From NCBI GenBank assembly GCA_003538625.1, contig DPRR01000007.1:186001-250000 (forward strand): a stretch of 64,000 bases of DNA, given 5' to 3'. The notes beneath the pieces were generated by a model. The model did no database searches. It was not told the origin of the DNA and saw nothing but the letters and a program-made list of their open reading frames with translations. This DNA comes from Ignavibacteriales bacterium. Lineage in GTDB: Bacteria; Bacteroidota; Ignavibacteria; Ignavibacteriales; Ignavibacteriaceae. Below, piece after piece: positions 42,148 through 50,849 of this stretch. Position 1 is the stretch's first letter. The number at the start of each line of letters is the position of its first letter. Made by a program: the position numbers and the translations under genes.

Positions 42148-44130
42148 ATGTCTGATGACATAGTACGAAAATATCAAACCAATGAACTTCTTGAACTACA
42201 GACAACCTCTGTTGCCCTTGCAGACAAATCCTTTAAAATAATTTGGTTCAACAAAAGTTTTAAAAAGGATATAGGAACCGGAAAAATTAAGGGAGCCTCG
42301 CTTAAATCTCTTTTTAACATTAACACTCCAGACGAAAAAAAATTATTCGATTCAGCAAAATCATTTGTAGTGCCCATTCCTGACAAAAACAGAAATATTA
42401 TAATTACCCCCATTTTTTCTGATTCAAAAAAAGTTATTGATGCTTATTTTATTGAAATGCTGCCGCTTGCAGCGATGGATTATCAATACGATGCAGAAAA
42501 AGAAAAACTCCAAAGAAATTTAGTGTTCCAGAAGGAACTACAAAGTATCCTTGTTTTATTAGTAAAAGAAAAATTTATACATAATATCGCTGAAGAAATA
42601 TTAATTAGATGCGTTGAGGTTACAGGCAGTGATTTTGGATTAATCGTTTTTCATCGGGCTGAAGATGTTAACGATTTCTTATTTTACGATGAGTCTGATC
42701 TGATTCCCGATAAAAATGAAGTTGAAAAAAGTATAAAGTATAATTCTTCATTTATCAATAAGTGGTTAGATTTAAATAAAAGACCGCTTCTGGCATTAAA
42801 TCATCACAACAATATTGGGTATGGTTTAACACAGGTATTTAATTGTGAGTCTTTGTGTATTTCTCCATGTTATTTTGATGATATCCTTCAAGCGAAAATT
42901 CAAGTTGGAAAAAAATCAGGCACATATTCATCTTTGGATATAAGTGACATAGAACAGTTTTCTATACTGCTTTCATTTGCAATAATTAATATCGAAACCC
43001 GAGAATTAAATGCAGCTCTCGAATCAAGATTATTACAAGCACAAAAACTGGAAACAATCGGGAAACTGAGCAGCGGAATGGCTCATGACTTTAACAATTT
43101 ACTTTCAAGCATTTTTGGCAGTATACATTTATTGCGAAGCAGAATTCCAGAGGCCGAAAATGTTTCCAAGTTAATTGATAATATTGAAAGCTGTTCAGTA
43201 AGAGCCAGAGATTTGACAAAAGGATTGCTTTCGTTTGGTAAACCAACAGCCAAACGTAAAGAAGTTGTAATGCCCAATTTTCTTTTAAGTGAAATTTCAA
43301 AAGTTGTATCACAAACATTTCCATCATCTATTACATTTGAAAAGAAAATTGATGATGATCTCCACAATCTGTTGGGTAACAGCACAGAAATTTACCAGAT
43401 CCTCTTAAACTTATGTGTAAATGCTAAAGAATCGATTGATGGAAAAGGTAAAATTACTTTAAGTGCATCAAATCTTTTTGTTGATGATTCAAACATTATA
43501 AAATATCCTTTACTGGACAGAGGAAAATATGTTAAATTTTCAGTGAATGATACCGGAAGCGGAATCGATGATGAAAACTTATCTAAAATTTTTGATCCGT
43601 ATTTTTCTACCAAGCAAAAAGATACCGGATCGGGTTTAGGTTTATATGTTACTTATGGAATTATAAAAGCCCATAAAGGACACATAGACGTTACCAGCCG
43701 TAAAGGATCAGGCACTACGTTTGATGTTTACCTTCCCGTATTTGAACCATTAAAACAGGGAGAGAGCAAAGAATCAAATAAAATTATTATGCTGGCTGAT
43801 GATGAAGAGATGTTAAGTGAACTGCTTGCTGAAATGCTTGAGTCCAGCGGTTACTATATAATTAAAGTTAAATCCGGCGAAGAAGTAATCAGGGTTCTAA
43901 CAGAAGAATTAAAAGTCGATTTATTAATTATTGATTACAATATGCCCGGAATGAACGGGTTAGACTGCATCGCCAAAATAAGAGAATTAAATTTTAATCT
44001 TCCAATAATTTTGTCATCGGGAAGTTTGAAGTTTGAAAATGAAGATTTGACCCGATTTAAAGTAAGCAAAAAAATAATGAAGCCTTACGAATTTGATACA
44101 ATGCTTGATTCAATAAAACAATTAATCTGA
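42148..44130 (+). CDS. Soluble hybrid histidine kinase (PAS-like, GAF, HisKA, HATPase, receiver)
   Basis: A 660-residue kinase without TM helices, so it senses a cytoplasmic signal. It has an N-terminal PAS-like segment (about 15-110: ALADKSFKIIWFNKSF), a GAF-like domain (about 120-290), HisKA with the phospho-His in SSGMAHDFNNLLSSIFG (near 312), HATPase_c (NLCVNAKESI, DTGSGIDDENL, GSGLGLYVTYGI) and a C-terminal receiver (about 545-660) with the acceptor Asp in LLIIDYNMPG. The HDFNNLL box is typical of NtrB-like and metabolic hybrid kinases. It is cotranscribed with the NtrC-type regulator and overlaps the convergent receiver gene by 9 bases. Confidence 0.9.
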   Translation: MSDDIVRKYQTNELLELQTTSVALADKSFKIIWFNKSFKKDIGTGKIKGASLKSLFNINTPDEKKLFDSAKSFVVPIPDKNRNIIITPIFSDSKKVIDAYFIEMLPLAAMDYQYDAEKEKLQRNLVFQKELQSILVLLVKEKFIHNIAEEILIRCVEVTGSDFGLIVFHRAEDVNDFLFYDESDLIPDKNEVEKSIKYNSSFINKWLDLNKRPLLALNHHNNIGYGLTQVFNCESLCISPCYFDDILQAKIQVGKKSGTYSSLDISDIEQFSILLSFAIINIETRELNAALESRLLQAQKLETIGKLSSGMAHDFNNLLSSIFGSIHLLRSRIPEAENVSKLIDNIESCSVRARDLTKGLLSFGKPTAKRKEVVMPNFLLSEISKVVSQTFPSSITFEKKIDDDLHNLLGNSTEIYQILLNLCVNAKESIDGKGKITLSASNLFVDDSNIIKYPLLDRGKYVKFSVNDTGSGIDDENLSKIFDPYFSTKQKDTGSGLGLYVTYGIIKAHKGHIDVTSRKGSGTTFDVYLPVFEPLKQGESKESNKIIMLADDEEMLSELLAEMLESSGYYIIKVKSGEEVIRVLTEELKVDLLIIDYNMPGMNGLDCIAKIRELNFNLPIILSSGSLKFENEDLTRFKVSKKIMKPYEFDTMLDSIKQLI

Positions 44131-44817
44131 TTTTTCATTTTGTTCATCAAATTCATCTTCTACTTTAATCATTTTGATATTTGAAGTGTATTTGGATAAT
44201 ACCGGATCCTTTATTGCATTAAGTTGATTTAGTACATCATTTATTTCTTTAACCGCAATATCTATATACTTTACTCTCTTTAAAATTCCATCCCTGGAAA
44301 TTTCCTCTTTGCTAAGTTCTCTTTTAATTGCAGCGGATGAAAGAGTAAGCAGTGTTAGCGGCTGTTTAATTTTATGATTAGCAGTTACAACAGTAGCCAG
44401 GTAAGTATCTCTTTTTTCCGATGTAAGTAAAAGTTTATGCGCATCAGCAAGTGCCAGAGCAGATTTAACTCTAGCAAGTAATTCAATTCTGTTAAACGGT
44501 TTTTTTATATAATCAAATGCACCGGCTTCCAATCCTTCTTTCGTATCCTCTGCTCCAGATTTAGCTGTGACTAATATAATGGGAATATCTTTTGTGGCTG
44601 GTTCGTTAACAAGGATTTTACAAACTTCAAGTCCGGTTATATCCGGCATCATCACATCAAGTAAAATTAAATCCGGTAATTCACTTTTAGCCTTGTCAAT
44701 TCCTGCGTATCCGTCATATGCAGTTATAACTTCAAAACCGTCATGTTCCAAACGATCCTGTAACATAAAAACGTTTTCAGGCAAGTCGTCTATTACTAAT
44801 ATTTTTTTCATATTCAA
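44122..44817 (-). CDS. Receiver protein with a kinase dimerisation-like (HisKA-like) C-terminus
   Basis: A 231-residue protein. The receiver domain (1-122) has Asp54 as the acceptor and Lys106 as the conserved lysine. The C-terminal part (about 125-215) is a two-helix segment with His148 in a box-like context (TANHKIKQPLTLLTLSSAAI), reminiscent of HisKA, but no ATPase domain follows. It may therefore be a phosphotransfer or dimerisation adaptor. It overlaps the giant hybrid kinase gene by 4 bases (ATGA), so the two are translationally coupled and probably act in one relay. Confidence 0.82.
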   Translation of the reverse strand: MNMKKILVIDDLPENVFMLQDRLEHDGFEVITAYDGYAGIDKAKSELPDLILLDVMMPDITGLEVCKILVNEPATKDIPIILVTAKSGAEDTKEGLEAGAFDYIKKPFNRIELLARVKSALALADAHKLLLTSEKRDTYLATVVTANHKIKQPLTLLTLSSAAIKRELSKEEISRDGILKRVKYIDIAVKEINDVLNQLNAIKDPVLSKYTSNIKMIKVEDEFDEQNEKSD

Positions 44818-47800
44818 TTAGATTTTAACTTAGAAAATAATTGTGCAATTTTATTTGAAATAGTAGCCGGGTTTACAGGTTTTGCAATATAATCGTTAAA
44901 GCCATGTTTTAAAATTACTTCCTTATCACCTATCATTGCTTTTGCAGTAACTGCAAAAACAGGTATACCTGCTAACTCCTTATTACTTCTGATATTTTTT
45001 AATGTTTGAAAACCATCCATTTCGGGCATCATTATATCAAGCAGAATTAAATCCGGTTTTAAGCTGTGAAGAAGTTTTAAACATTCCATCCCGCTTTTAG
45101 CCAGATGTGTTTTGCAGCCTGTTGTCATTACCATTTCATTTATTGTAAATAAAGTATCCGGATCATCATCAACGATTAACACATTTCCCAAATAATTATC
45201 TGGCTGTAGCTCGTCATCAACAATATTCTGCAAATCATCATTTGTTTCTATCTCACTTGCAGAATAAGAAGACTCTTCTTCTTCGTGAAGAATAATTCTG
45301 TCTCTTACTGTTTTAAGAATATAATTGGGTTGAGTTTTTGTTTTTACAATTATATCCTCAACTATTTTGTGCAATGATCTGTGTTCATCTTCAGAAAGAT
45401 TTTTTGCAGTGCTGATAATAATTGGTATTTGCTTTGTCCGTTCATCTGATTTTAGTTTTTGCGATAGAGTAACGCCATCCAGCTTTGGCATAAGTAAGTC
45501 CAGTATTATAATATCCGGCTGCACCTCTGCAATTTTGTTAAAGGCGAATTCACTATCCTGAATATACTCTATGGTTACATTATCATCTTTAAATTCTTTT
45601 TTAAACATTTCAAACTCTAACTCATCGTCATCCACAATTACAATTTTTTTAGTCCGTTTCTGTACAAGTGACTCTAATCTATCAAATGCAGCTAAAAGTT
45701 TTTCTGATGAGATCGGCTTTATGAAAGTCTCGAAAGCGCCTAAACCATATCCCATTTTTCTATCCCCAAAAATTGAGATTAAAATAACAGGAATATCTTT
45801 TGTTGACGGATGTTCTTTCAGTTCTTTAAGCACACTCCAGCCATCCCTGTAAGGCAGAAGCAAATCTAAAGTAATTGCAAATGGTTGTTTTGCTTTTGCA
45901 AGCTTTATTCCTTCTTCACCATTTTCTGCAAAAATAACTTCATAGTTTTTTGTAATTAAATACTGCCCTATTGTATATCTGACTTCGGGATCATCATCAA
46001 TAACCAGAACGGGATTTCGTGAATTTTTTCTAAGTGATTCTATGTTAACAGGCTGGTTTTCATTCTTCGTATTACCCTGCTGATATTTAATCGGGATTGT
46101 AAATGAAAAGACAGAACCCTGACCTTCAACACTGGCTACCCAGATTTTTCCGCCAAGCAAATCAACTATCCTTTTAGAAATAGCAAGACCCAGGCCTGTA
46201 CCGTTATATTTTTTTGAAGTACTTCCGTCAATTTGTCTAAACTCTTCAAAGATGAATTTTTTACTTTCATCAGAGATTCCGATTCCTGTATCACTAACAG
46301 AAAATAAAAGCATTTTGTCATCATTAAATGAAATTGTTAATTCGATCTTACCTTTATGCGTAAATTTTATCGCGTTTCCGATAAGATTTATTAATACCTG
46401 CATAACTCTTCCGCGATCGGTATTAATAATAATTCCCGTATTACAATTTCTTTTTACATTAAATGATAATCCTTTTTCCAAGGCAAGTGGAACAGCAGTA
46501 ATTGAAACCTCTTCAACCATTTCTTCAAGAAGAACATCTTCTTCTCTTATTTCCATTTTCCCCGCTTCAATTTTAGAAAGATCAAGAATATCGTTAATCA
46601 AACCCATCAATCGTTTACCGCTTTTTAATACTACTTCTAATCTTTCTCTGTTTCTAATACTTAATTGTGCTTTATCCAGGATCAACTCTGTAAGTCCTAA
46701 AATAGAATTCATAGGGGTGCGGAGCTCGTGAGACATGCTTGCAAGAAATTGTGATTTTAATCGTGTTGAATCTTCGGCTGCCTCTTTTTGTATTGCTAAT
46801 TCTTCAGCCTTTACTTTTAGCTGATTGCTTAATTCAAGCAGAGTATCGTTTTGCTTCTTGATCTGAATATTTTGTTTTTGATATTCATCATTAAGTTTTT
46901 TTAATTCACTTACAAAACTTTCTAGTTGAACAACAGCTTTTGCATTTGTCAGACCGATTGCCAATTGTTCCTGAATCTTTTCAAGATAATCTTTGGCTTC
47001 GGATGAAGGAGTGTTTAATGAAGCAAGTTCCAGAATTGCAATAACTTTATTGTTGTAAATAACAGGCAATAATAAAAGATAATTAATCTTTATGTCTAAG
47101 GTTCCTGTTTGAATGCTTGGTAATGAATTACCGGTTGAGATTTCAATCGGTTGTTTAGATTCAATTATTTTTTTATAAAAATCATTACTTTCATGGTTCG
47201 ATTTTTCACCGTTCAATCCATAAGAACTGATAAGACTTACCTCTCCATCGTCAACAGAATAAATTGCTCCGACTAAAAATCCGCATGTATCAATTATTTT
47301 TTTCAGTGCTGCACTTGAAATTTCAGCAAGTGAGGCATTTTTATTAATCAGAGTTATAAATTCGGAGTATTCATTTTTAGCTTTTTGATTTTTTTTGAGC
47401 TCATCAAGCATACTGTTAAATGCCTTACCAAGATTTGCAACTTCATCATTTCCCGTCACCACAATTCGTGTATCAAAATTTCCGGCACTGGTTTGCGCGG
47501 TTGCAAAATTCAAATCTGATATTCTTGTCCTTAGCTTATGCGTTAAAACATAACTCAATATTAAAGCAAGAATAATTCCTACAACACCAATTAAAATTAA
47601 AATATTTCTTAGGGTTGTTCTTAAATCTGTCGCATCATTATGTGCTCTGAAGAGAACAAAAGCTAAATCATTTCCGTATGCTGATAGTTTATCAATATTA
47701 AAAGCGGCAGCAATAATATCTGATGATTCACTTTCCCCTGTGAATACTTCCGAATCATTTTTTTGTTTTAGAGAATTATATGCCTTGCTTAATAAAAAAG

Positions 47801-48350
47801 AATACTGGGTATTCATGCTGGCATTTGATACCTCAACAGTATAATTATCCCATACAAGGGCTACATCAGAACCGATTCTTTTTGAGAAATCATCCAATAC
47901 ATTTTTATCTATTACTTTCCCAAAATAACAAAGACGATCTGCGGAAATTTTTTTAACACCAATTATTGCATAAGGGTTAAACTGAATAAATTCTTCTATA
48001 GTAAAACTTTGTCTTGGTATTTGTATAAAACTTTTAGCAGAATACCGTAAAATCTGTGTTGAATCTGCAATTGAAGCTTCAAGGAAAAAATCATTAATGT
48101 TTCCGGATAAAACAGGTCTGTCAAAAAGGAGATCGGGATAGTTTTTTGATAATGTCCAGAATTCTTCTTCGATATTATCAGTAAAGGACCGGTAAGTAAA
48201 CAGAAAATTTTTTGAAGAGCTTATTATTATTTTTGACTGCTGAGCAGTAAGAGTGTTGTACATAATGGAATAGAAAGCGAACGCGGAGCTACCGAGCACA
48301 ATTGCTACAATGAGCAGGTTAACAAGAATTATACGATGGTTTATTTTCAT
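44814..48350 (-). CDS. Membrane hybrid histidine kinase with GAF and three receiver domains
   Basis: A 1178-residue kinase. TM1 is at about 7-28, an extracytoplasmic sensor at 29-240, TM2 at about 245-266, and HAMP at about 266-320 (NFATAQTSAGNFDTRI). A GAF-like domain (about 340-480) and a coiled coil (480-545) follow. HisKA has the acceptor His in SMSHELRTPMNSILG (near 553), then HATPase_c (NLIGNAIKFTH, GTGLGLAISKRIV). Three receivers follow at about 795-910, 915-1035 and 1055-1175, each with an acceptor Asp (LDLLLPYRDG, LDLLMPKLDG, LDIMMPEMDG). It sits in the pilus/secretin operon, 6 bases after the CheY-like gene. Confidence 0.93.
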   Translation of the reverse strand: MKINHRIILVNLLIVAIVLGSSAFAFYSIMYNTLTAQQSKIIISSSKNFLFTYRSFTDNIEEEFWTLSKNYPDLLFDRPVLSGNINDFFLEASIADSTQILRYSAKSFIQIPRQSFTIEEFIQFNPYAIIGVKKISADRLCYFGKVIDKNVLDDFSKRIGSDVALVWDNYTVEVSNASMNTQYSFLLSKAYNSLKQKNDSEVFTGESESSDIIAAAFNIDKLSAYGNDLAFVLFRAHNDATDLRTTLRNILILIGVVGIILALILSYVLTHKLRTRISDLNFATAQTSAGNFDTRIVVTGNDEVANLGKAFNSMLDELKKNQKAKNEYSEFITLINKNASLAEISSAALKKIIDTCGFLVGAIYSVDDGEVSLISSYGLNGEKSNHESNDFYKKIIESKQPIEISTGNSLPSIQTGTLDIKINYLLLLPVIYNNKVIAILELASLNTPSSEAKDYLEKIQEQLAIGLTNAKAVVQLESFVSELKKLNDEYQKQNIQIKKQNDTLLELSNQLKVKAEELAIQKEAAEDSTRLKSQFLASMSHELRTPMNSILGLTELILDKAQLSIRNRERLEVVLKSGKRLMGLINDILDLSKIEAGKMEIREEDVLLEEMVEEVSITAVPLALEKGLSFNVKRNCNTGIIINTDRGRVMQVLINLIGNAIKFTHKGKIELTISFNDDKMLLFSVSDTGIGISDESKKFIFEEFRQIDGSTSKKYNGTGLGLAISKRIVDLLGGKIWVASVEGQGSVFSFTIPIKYQQGNTKNENQPVNIESLRKNSRNPVLVIDDDPEVRYTIGQYLITKNYEVIFAENGEEGIKLAKAKQPFAITLDLLLPYRDGWSVLKELKEHPSTKDIPVILISIFGDRKMGYGLGAFETFIKPISSEKLLAAFDRLESLVQKRTKKIVIVDDDELEFEMFKKEFKDDNVTIEYIQDSEFAFNKIAEVQPDIIILDLLMPKLDGVTLSQKLKSDERTKQIPIIISTAKNLSEDEHRSLHKIVEDIIVKTKTQPNYILKTVRDRIILHEEEESSYSASEIETNDDLQNIVDDELQPDNYLGNVLIVDDDPDTLFTINEMVMTTGCKTHLAKSGMECLKLLHSLKPDLILLDIMMPEMDGFQTLKNIRSNKELAGIPVFAVTAKAMIGDKEVILKHGFNDYIAKPVNPATISNKIAQLFSKLKSN

Positions 48351-48356
48351 TTATTA

Positions 48357-48719
48357 TCATTCTCTTTGCAAAACTTTCCTAATCGTTATCAGAAGTTCAT
48401 CAAAGTCGTAGGGTTTACTTATAAAATCTGTCGCACCCATTTTTGCAGAGTCAATAGCACTTTTAACATCTGCATAAGCTGTTAATACAATAACCTTAGA
48501 ATTAATTTGATTTTGCTCGATTGCCTTCAGAACATCAAAGCCATCCATTGCCGGCATTTTAAGATCGAGCAAAATCAAATCCACATGATTATTTTTCAGA
48601 AAATCCATTGCCTCAAAGCCGCTGTTTACAAAGTTAGAACTGTATCCAACTTCTTCAAGCTCCTCTTTAAGGACAGTACAAAGATTTATATCATCATCAA
48701 CAATTAAGATTGATTCCAT
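48357..48719 (-). CDS. Stand-alone CheY-like response regulator
   Basis: A 120-residue single receiver domain with acidic pocket DDD (8-10), phospho-acceptor Asp52 (LILLDLKMPAMDG), Thr in VIVLTAY and Lys in ISKPYDF. No output domain, so it acts by protein contact or as a relay intermediate. Its ATG overlaps the secretin stop by one base (TAATG). This tight coupling suggests it controls the pilus machinery or its localisation, as CheY/PilG-type proteins do in other systems (inference). Confidence 0.92.
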   Translation of the reverse strand: MESILIVDDDINLCTVLKEELEEVGYSSNFVNSGFEAMDFLKNNHVDLILLDLKMPAMDGFDVLKAIEQNQINSKVIVLTAYADVKSAIDSAKMGATDFISKPYDFDELLITIRKVLQRE

Positions 48720-49948
48720 TATCTCTCTATAGTTTCGTTTGAGTTTTTAGATTCCAGCTGGTGATATTTAATTACGCCTCTTTGTTTTGTAAGTTCATTA
48801 CTTAACGGATTATCAATCGGGTGTTCAAGTCTTTCTTTAAGTGTCGGGACCAATTCAGTCTTAAGAAGAATTACAAGTTCTTTCTTTGTAAGAGTAGTTG
48901 CATCTGAACCGGTTAAATATCTAATACCGAATACCCACCATGGTAAATCCTTTAGGAATGGGATTCCGTTCCTAATTCTTGTTTCTTCATTAACAAACAA
49001 ACCGCCAAGTATTGTCTCTTCGCCATTAAGCATAAGTACCTGGGTGGAGGCATTTGTTTTCTTTATTTCTGTTGTTTGATCATTAAGTAAGAATGAACTT
49101 CTTTCTACTAAAATATTTAATAAAACATAATCAATGCCGTTCTCTTTATAAACATGCGGAGTAACTTCAATAATTGTTCCAGTCGGGAAGAATTTTTCAA
49201 CCGTGTTTCCTGCAAAGTCTCTTGTTCTTACAGAGAAGTCAGAACCAACCTGGATTCTTCCCTGCTTATTATCTCTGACTGTTATATTTGGTGATGCAAT
49301 AATCTCACCTAAATTATTGTCTTCAAAAAATCTAAATAGTGCGGTTGCTTCTCCATAAAAGTTACCGGCATTAAAATTTCCATCACCGCTTACATCCCAA
49401 TTTGGTTGTCTAGGCAAACCTTCTGAGTTCGGATTAATTGTTTGTGTCGATAATTCTGAACCAAGATTTATACCTCTTCCTGAAAGAACAACTTTCCAGT
49501 CTATTCCTAATTTTCTGGATTCAGCAACATCAACTTCAAAAAAGACTGCAGATATTTTTACCTCTCTTGAATCAACTGAAGCGTAAACATCCTCAGGTTT
49601 CTTTTCCTCGGTTCCAATACGTTTCACAACTATAACATCTTCTTTTTCTTCCATTGTCAAGCCTGCATACTGTACTATCATAAACAGAGCTTTGTCGTAT
49701 GGCATGCTTTCTATTTCAATACCAATTGGATTTTCTATATTGGCAGTTGATACAATTTTTTTTCCTGTTGTACTTTCACTTACTTTACTTAACAAAGCGA
49801 TGGCTTCGTTAAACGGCAGAGACTGTGAAAGAGTAACAAGTTCATCGGGATTATTATAATCCTTAAGGCGTCTTTCCCAGTACTTCTGCGGGATTATGCT
49901 TCCGATAAACAAGACTGTTAAGAGCAGTGAGTATATTAATGTTTTCAT
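48719..49948 (-). CDS. Secretin (PilQ/GspD-type outer-membrane channel)
   Basis: A 409-residue secretin, short for the family (PilQ is usually 600-800), which forms the outer-membrane gate for pili or pseudopili. After the signal peptide come STN/N-like domains (about 60-130: GKKIVSTANIENPIGIEIES). The secretin core (about 150-385) has ASPNITVRDNKQGRIQVG and the C-terminal signature NGIPFLKDLPWWVFGIRYLT. It lies 13 bases after the PilO-PilP-like gene. AMIN domains are absent. Confidence 0.9.
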   Translation of the reverse strand: MKTLIYSLLLTVLFIGSIIPQKYWERRLKDYNNPDELVTLSQSLPFNEAIALLSKVSESTTGKKIVSTANIENPIGIEIESMPYDKALFMIVQYAGLTMEEKEDVIVVKRIGTEEKKPEDVYASVDSREVKISAVFFEVDVAESRKLGIDWKVVLSGRGINLGSELSTQTINPNSEGLPRQPNWDVSGDGNFNAGNFYGEATALFRFFEDNNLGEIIASPNITVRDNKQGRIQVGSDFSVRTRDFAGNTVEKFFPTGTIIEVTPHVYKENGIDYVLLNILVERSSFLLNDQTTEIKKTNASTQVLMLNGEETILGGLFVNEETRIRNGIPFLKDLPWWVFGIRYLTGSDATTLTKKELVILLKTELVPTLKERLEHPIDNPLSNELTKQRGVIKYHQLESKNSNETIER

Positions 49949-49961
49949 ATTACTTCTCGCT

Positions 49962-50849
49962 TTATTTCTTTTTTAATTCTGATCGATCTAATTCAAGATC
50001 CATTTTTTCAATTATTCCGCCCTTATTAAGAATAAAACTTACACGGCTGTTCTGATAATCAATTTTTGTAAGATATCCAAGGTAAACCTGTTCTCCCTCC
50101 CAAATCAGATAAGTGTTGCCTTTACTGTCTGCGATAAACGCTCCTTCCGGTATAAGAGCAAGCAATGTTGCACCCTGTACATCAAGCAGCTCATCTATAT
50201 TTGGAGGTATTTCGTTTCTTATGAGTGGATAAAATGCATCGTATAATGTTGGTGAACCAAGATTGTTCTCAACAAAAGTGGCAGGAGCAAAACGATTATC
50301 GCTCGAAAAATATGCTTTGGCAGTAAGCGTAAAATTTACAAGATAAACAGGACGTTCATCCGGATCTGTTTTTACCATATTACCAAGACTTACATTTACA
50401 ACTTTCTTTAATTCTTTACTGTGTTCAATCCCATAAATAAGATTATAAACCTCATTAAAGTAACCGAACCCTGTAAGTTTATACTCGTGATAATAAAATT
50501 CTTTTTCCTGTTTTTGATCTAGAAATTCAATATTAACCTGGGCTTTATCAGAAAATCCATTAGTAATATTATTAACAAAGTTATAGAACTTAATGGATGA
50601 TAAATTCTGAGGAATATTAAATTCCCGGTTAGCAAGAATTGAATCAAGATGATTGGATCTAACCAGAAGATCCTGATACTGCGTCAGCAATTCCTGCGGG
50701 TCTAATGCTTTTGCCTGAAGTTCTTTCAGTTTCTCCTGTTTCTCTTTCAAATCTTTACCCTGTGCAAAATAAAGATAAGCTCCTCCTGCGATGAGGATGA
50801 TAAACAGAAGAGCAAGCAAAACTAAAGTGCTTCGTAATTTTTTATTCAT
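49962..50849 (-). CDS. PilO-like inner-membrane alignment protein with a PilP-like C-terminal domain
   Basis: A 295-residue bitopic protein. A TM helix at about 9-28 and a coiled coil (30-75: QGKDLKEKQEKLKELQAKAL) are followed by a PilO-type ferredoxin-like domain (about 80-190). The C-terminal stretch (about 220-290: LLALIPEGAFIADSKGNTYL, then IWEGEQVYLGYLTKI) has the short beta layout of PilP. The protein probably bridges the inner-membrane PilMN complex to the secretin. It overlaps the PilMN gene by 4 bases. The PilP assignment is inference. Confidence 0.72.
   Translation of the reverse strand: MNKKLRSTLVLLALLFIILIAGGAYLYFAQGKDLKEKQEKLKELQAKALDPQELLTQYQDLLVRSNHLDSILANREFNIPQNLSSIKFYNFVNNITNGFSDKAQVNIEFLDQKQEKEFYYHEYKLTGFGYFNEVYNLIYGIEHSKELKKVVNVSLGNMVKTDPDERPVYLVNFTLTAKAYFSSDNRFAPATFVENNLGSPTLYDAFYPLIRNEIPPNIDELLDVQGATLLALIPEGAFIADSKGNTYLIWEGEQVYLGYLTKIDYQNSRVSFILNKGGIIEKMDLELDRSELKKK

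Noticed and set aside
46252..46731. 159-residue open frame on the plus strand inside the giant hybrid kinase
   Set aside because: It lies wholly opposite the HisKA/HATPase coding region, whose motifs are unmistakable on the minus strand.
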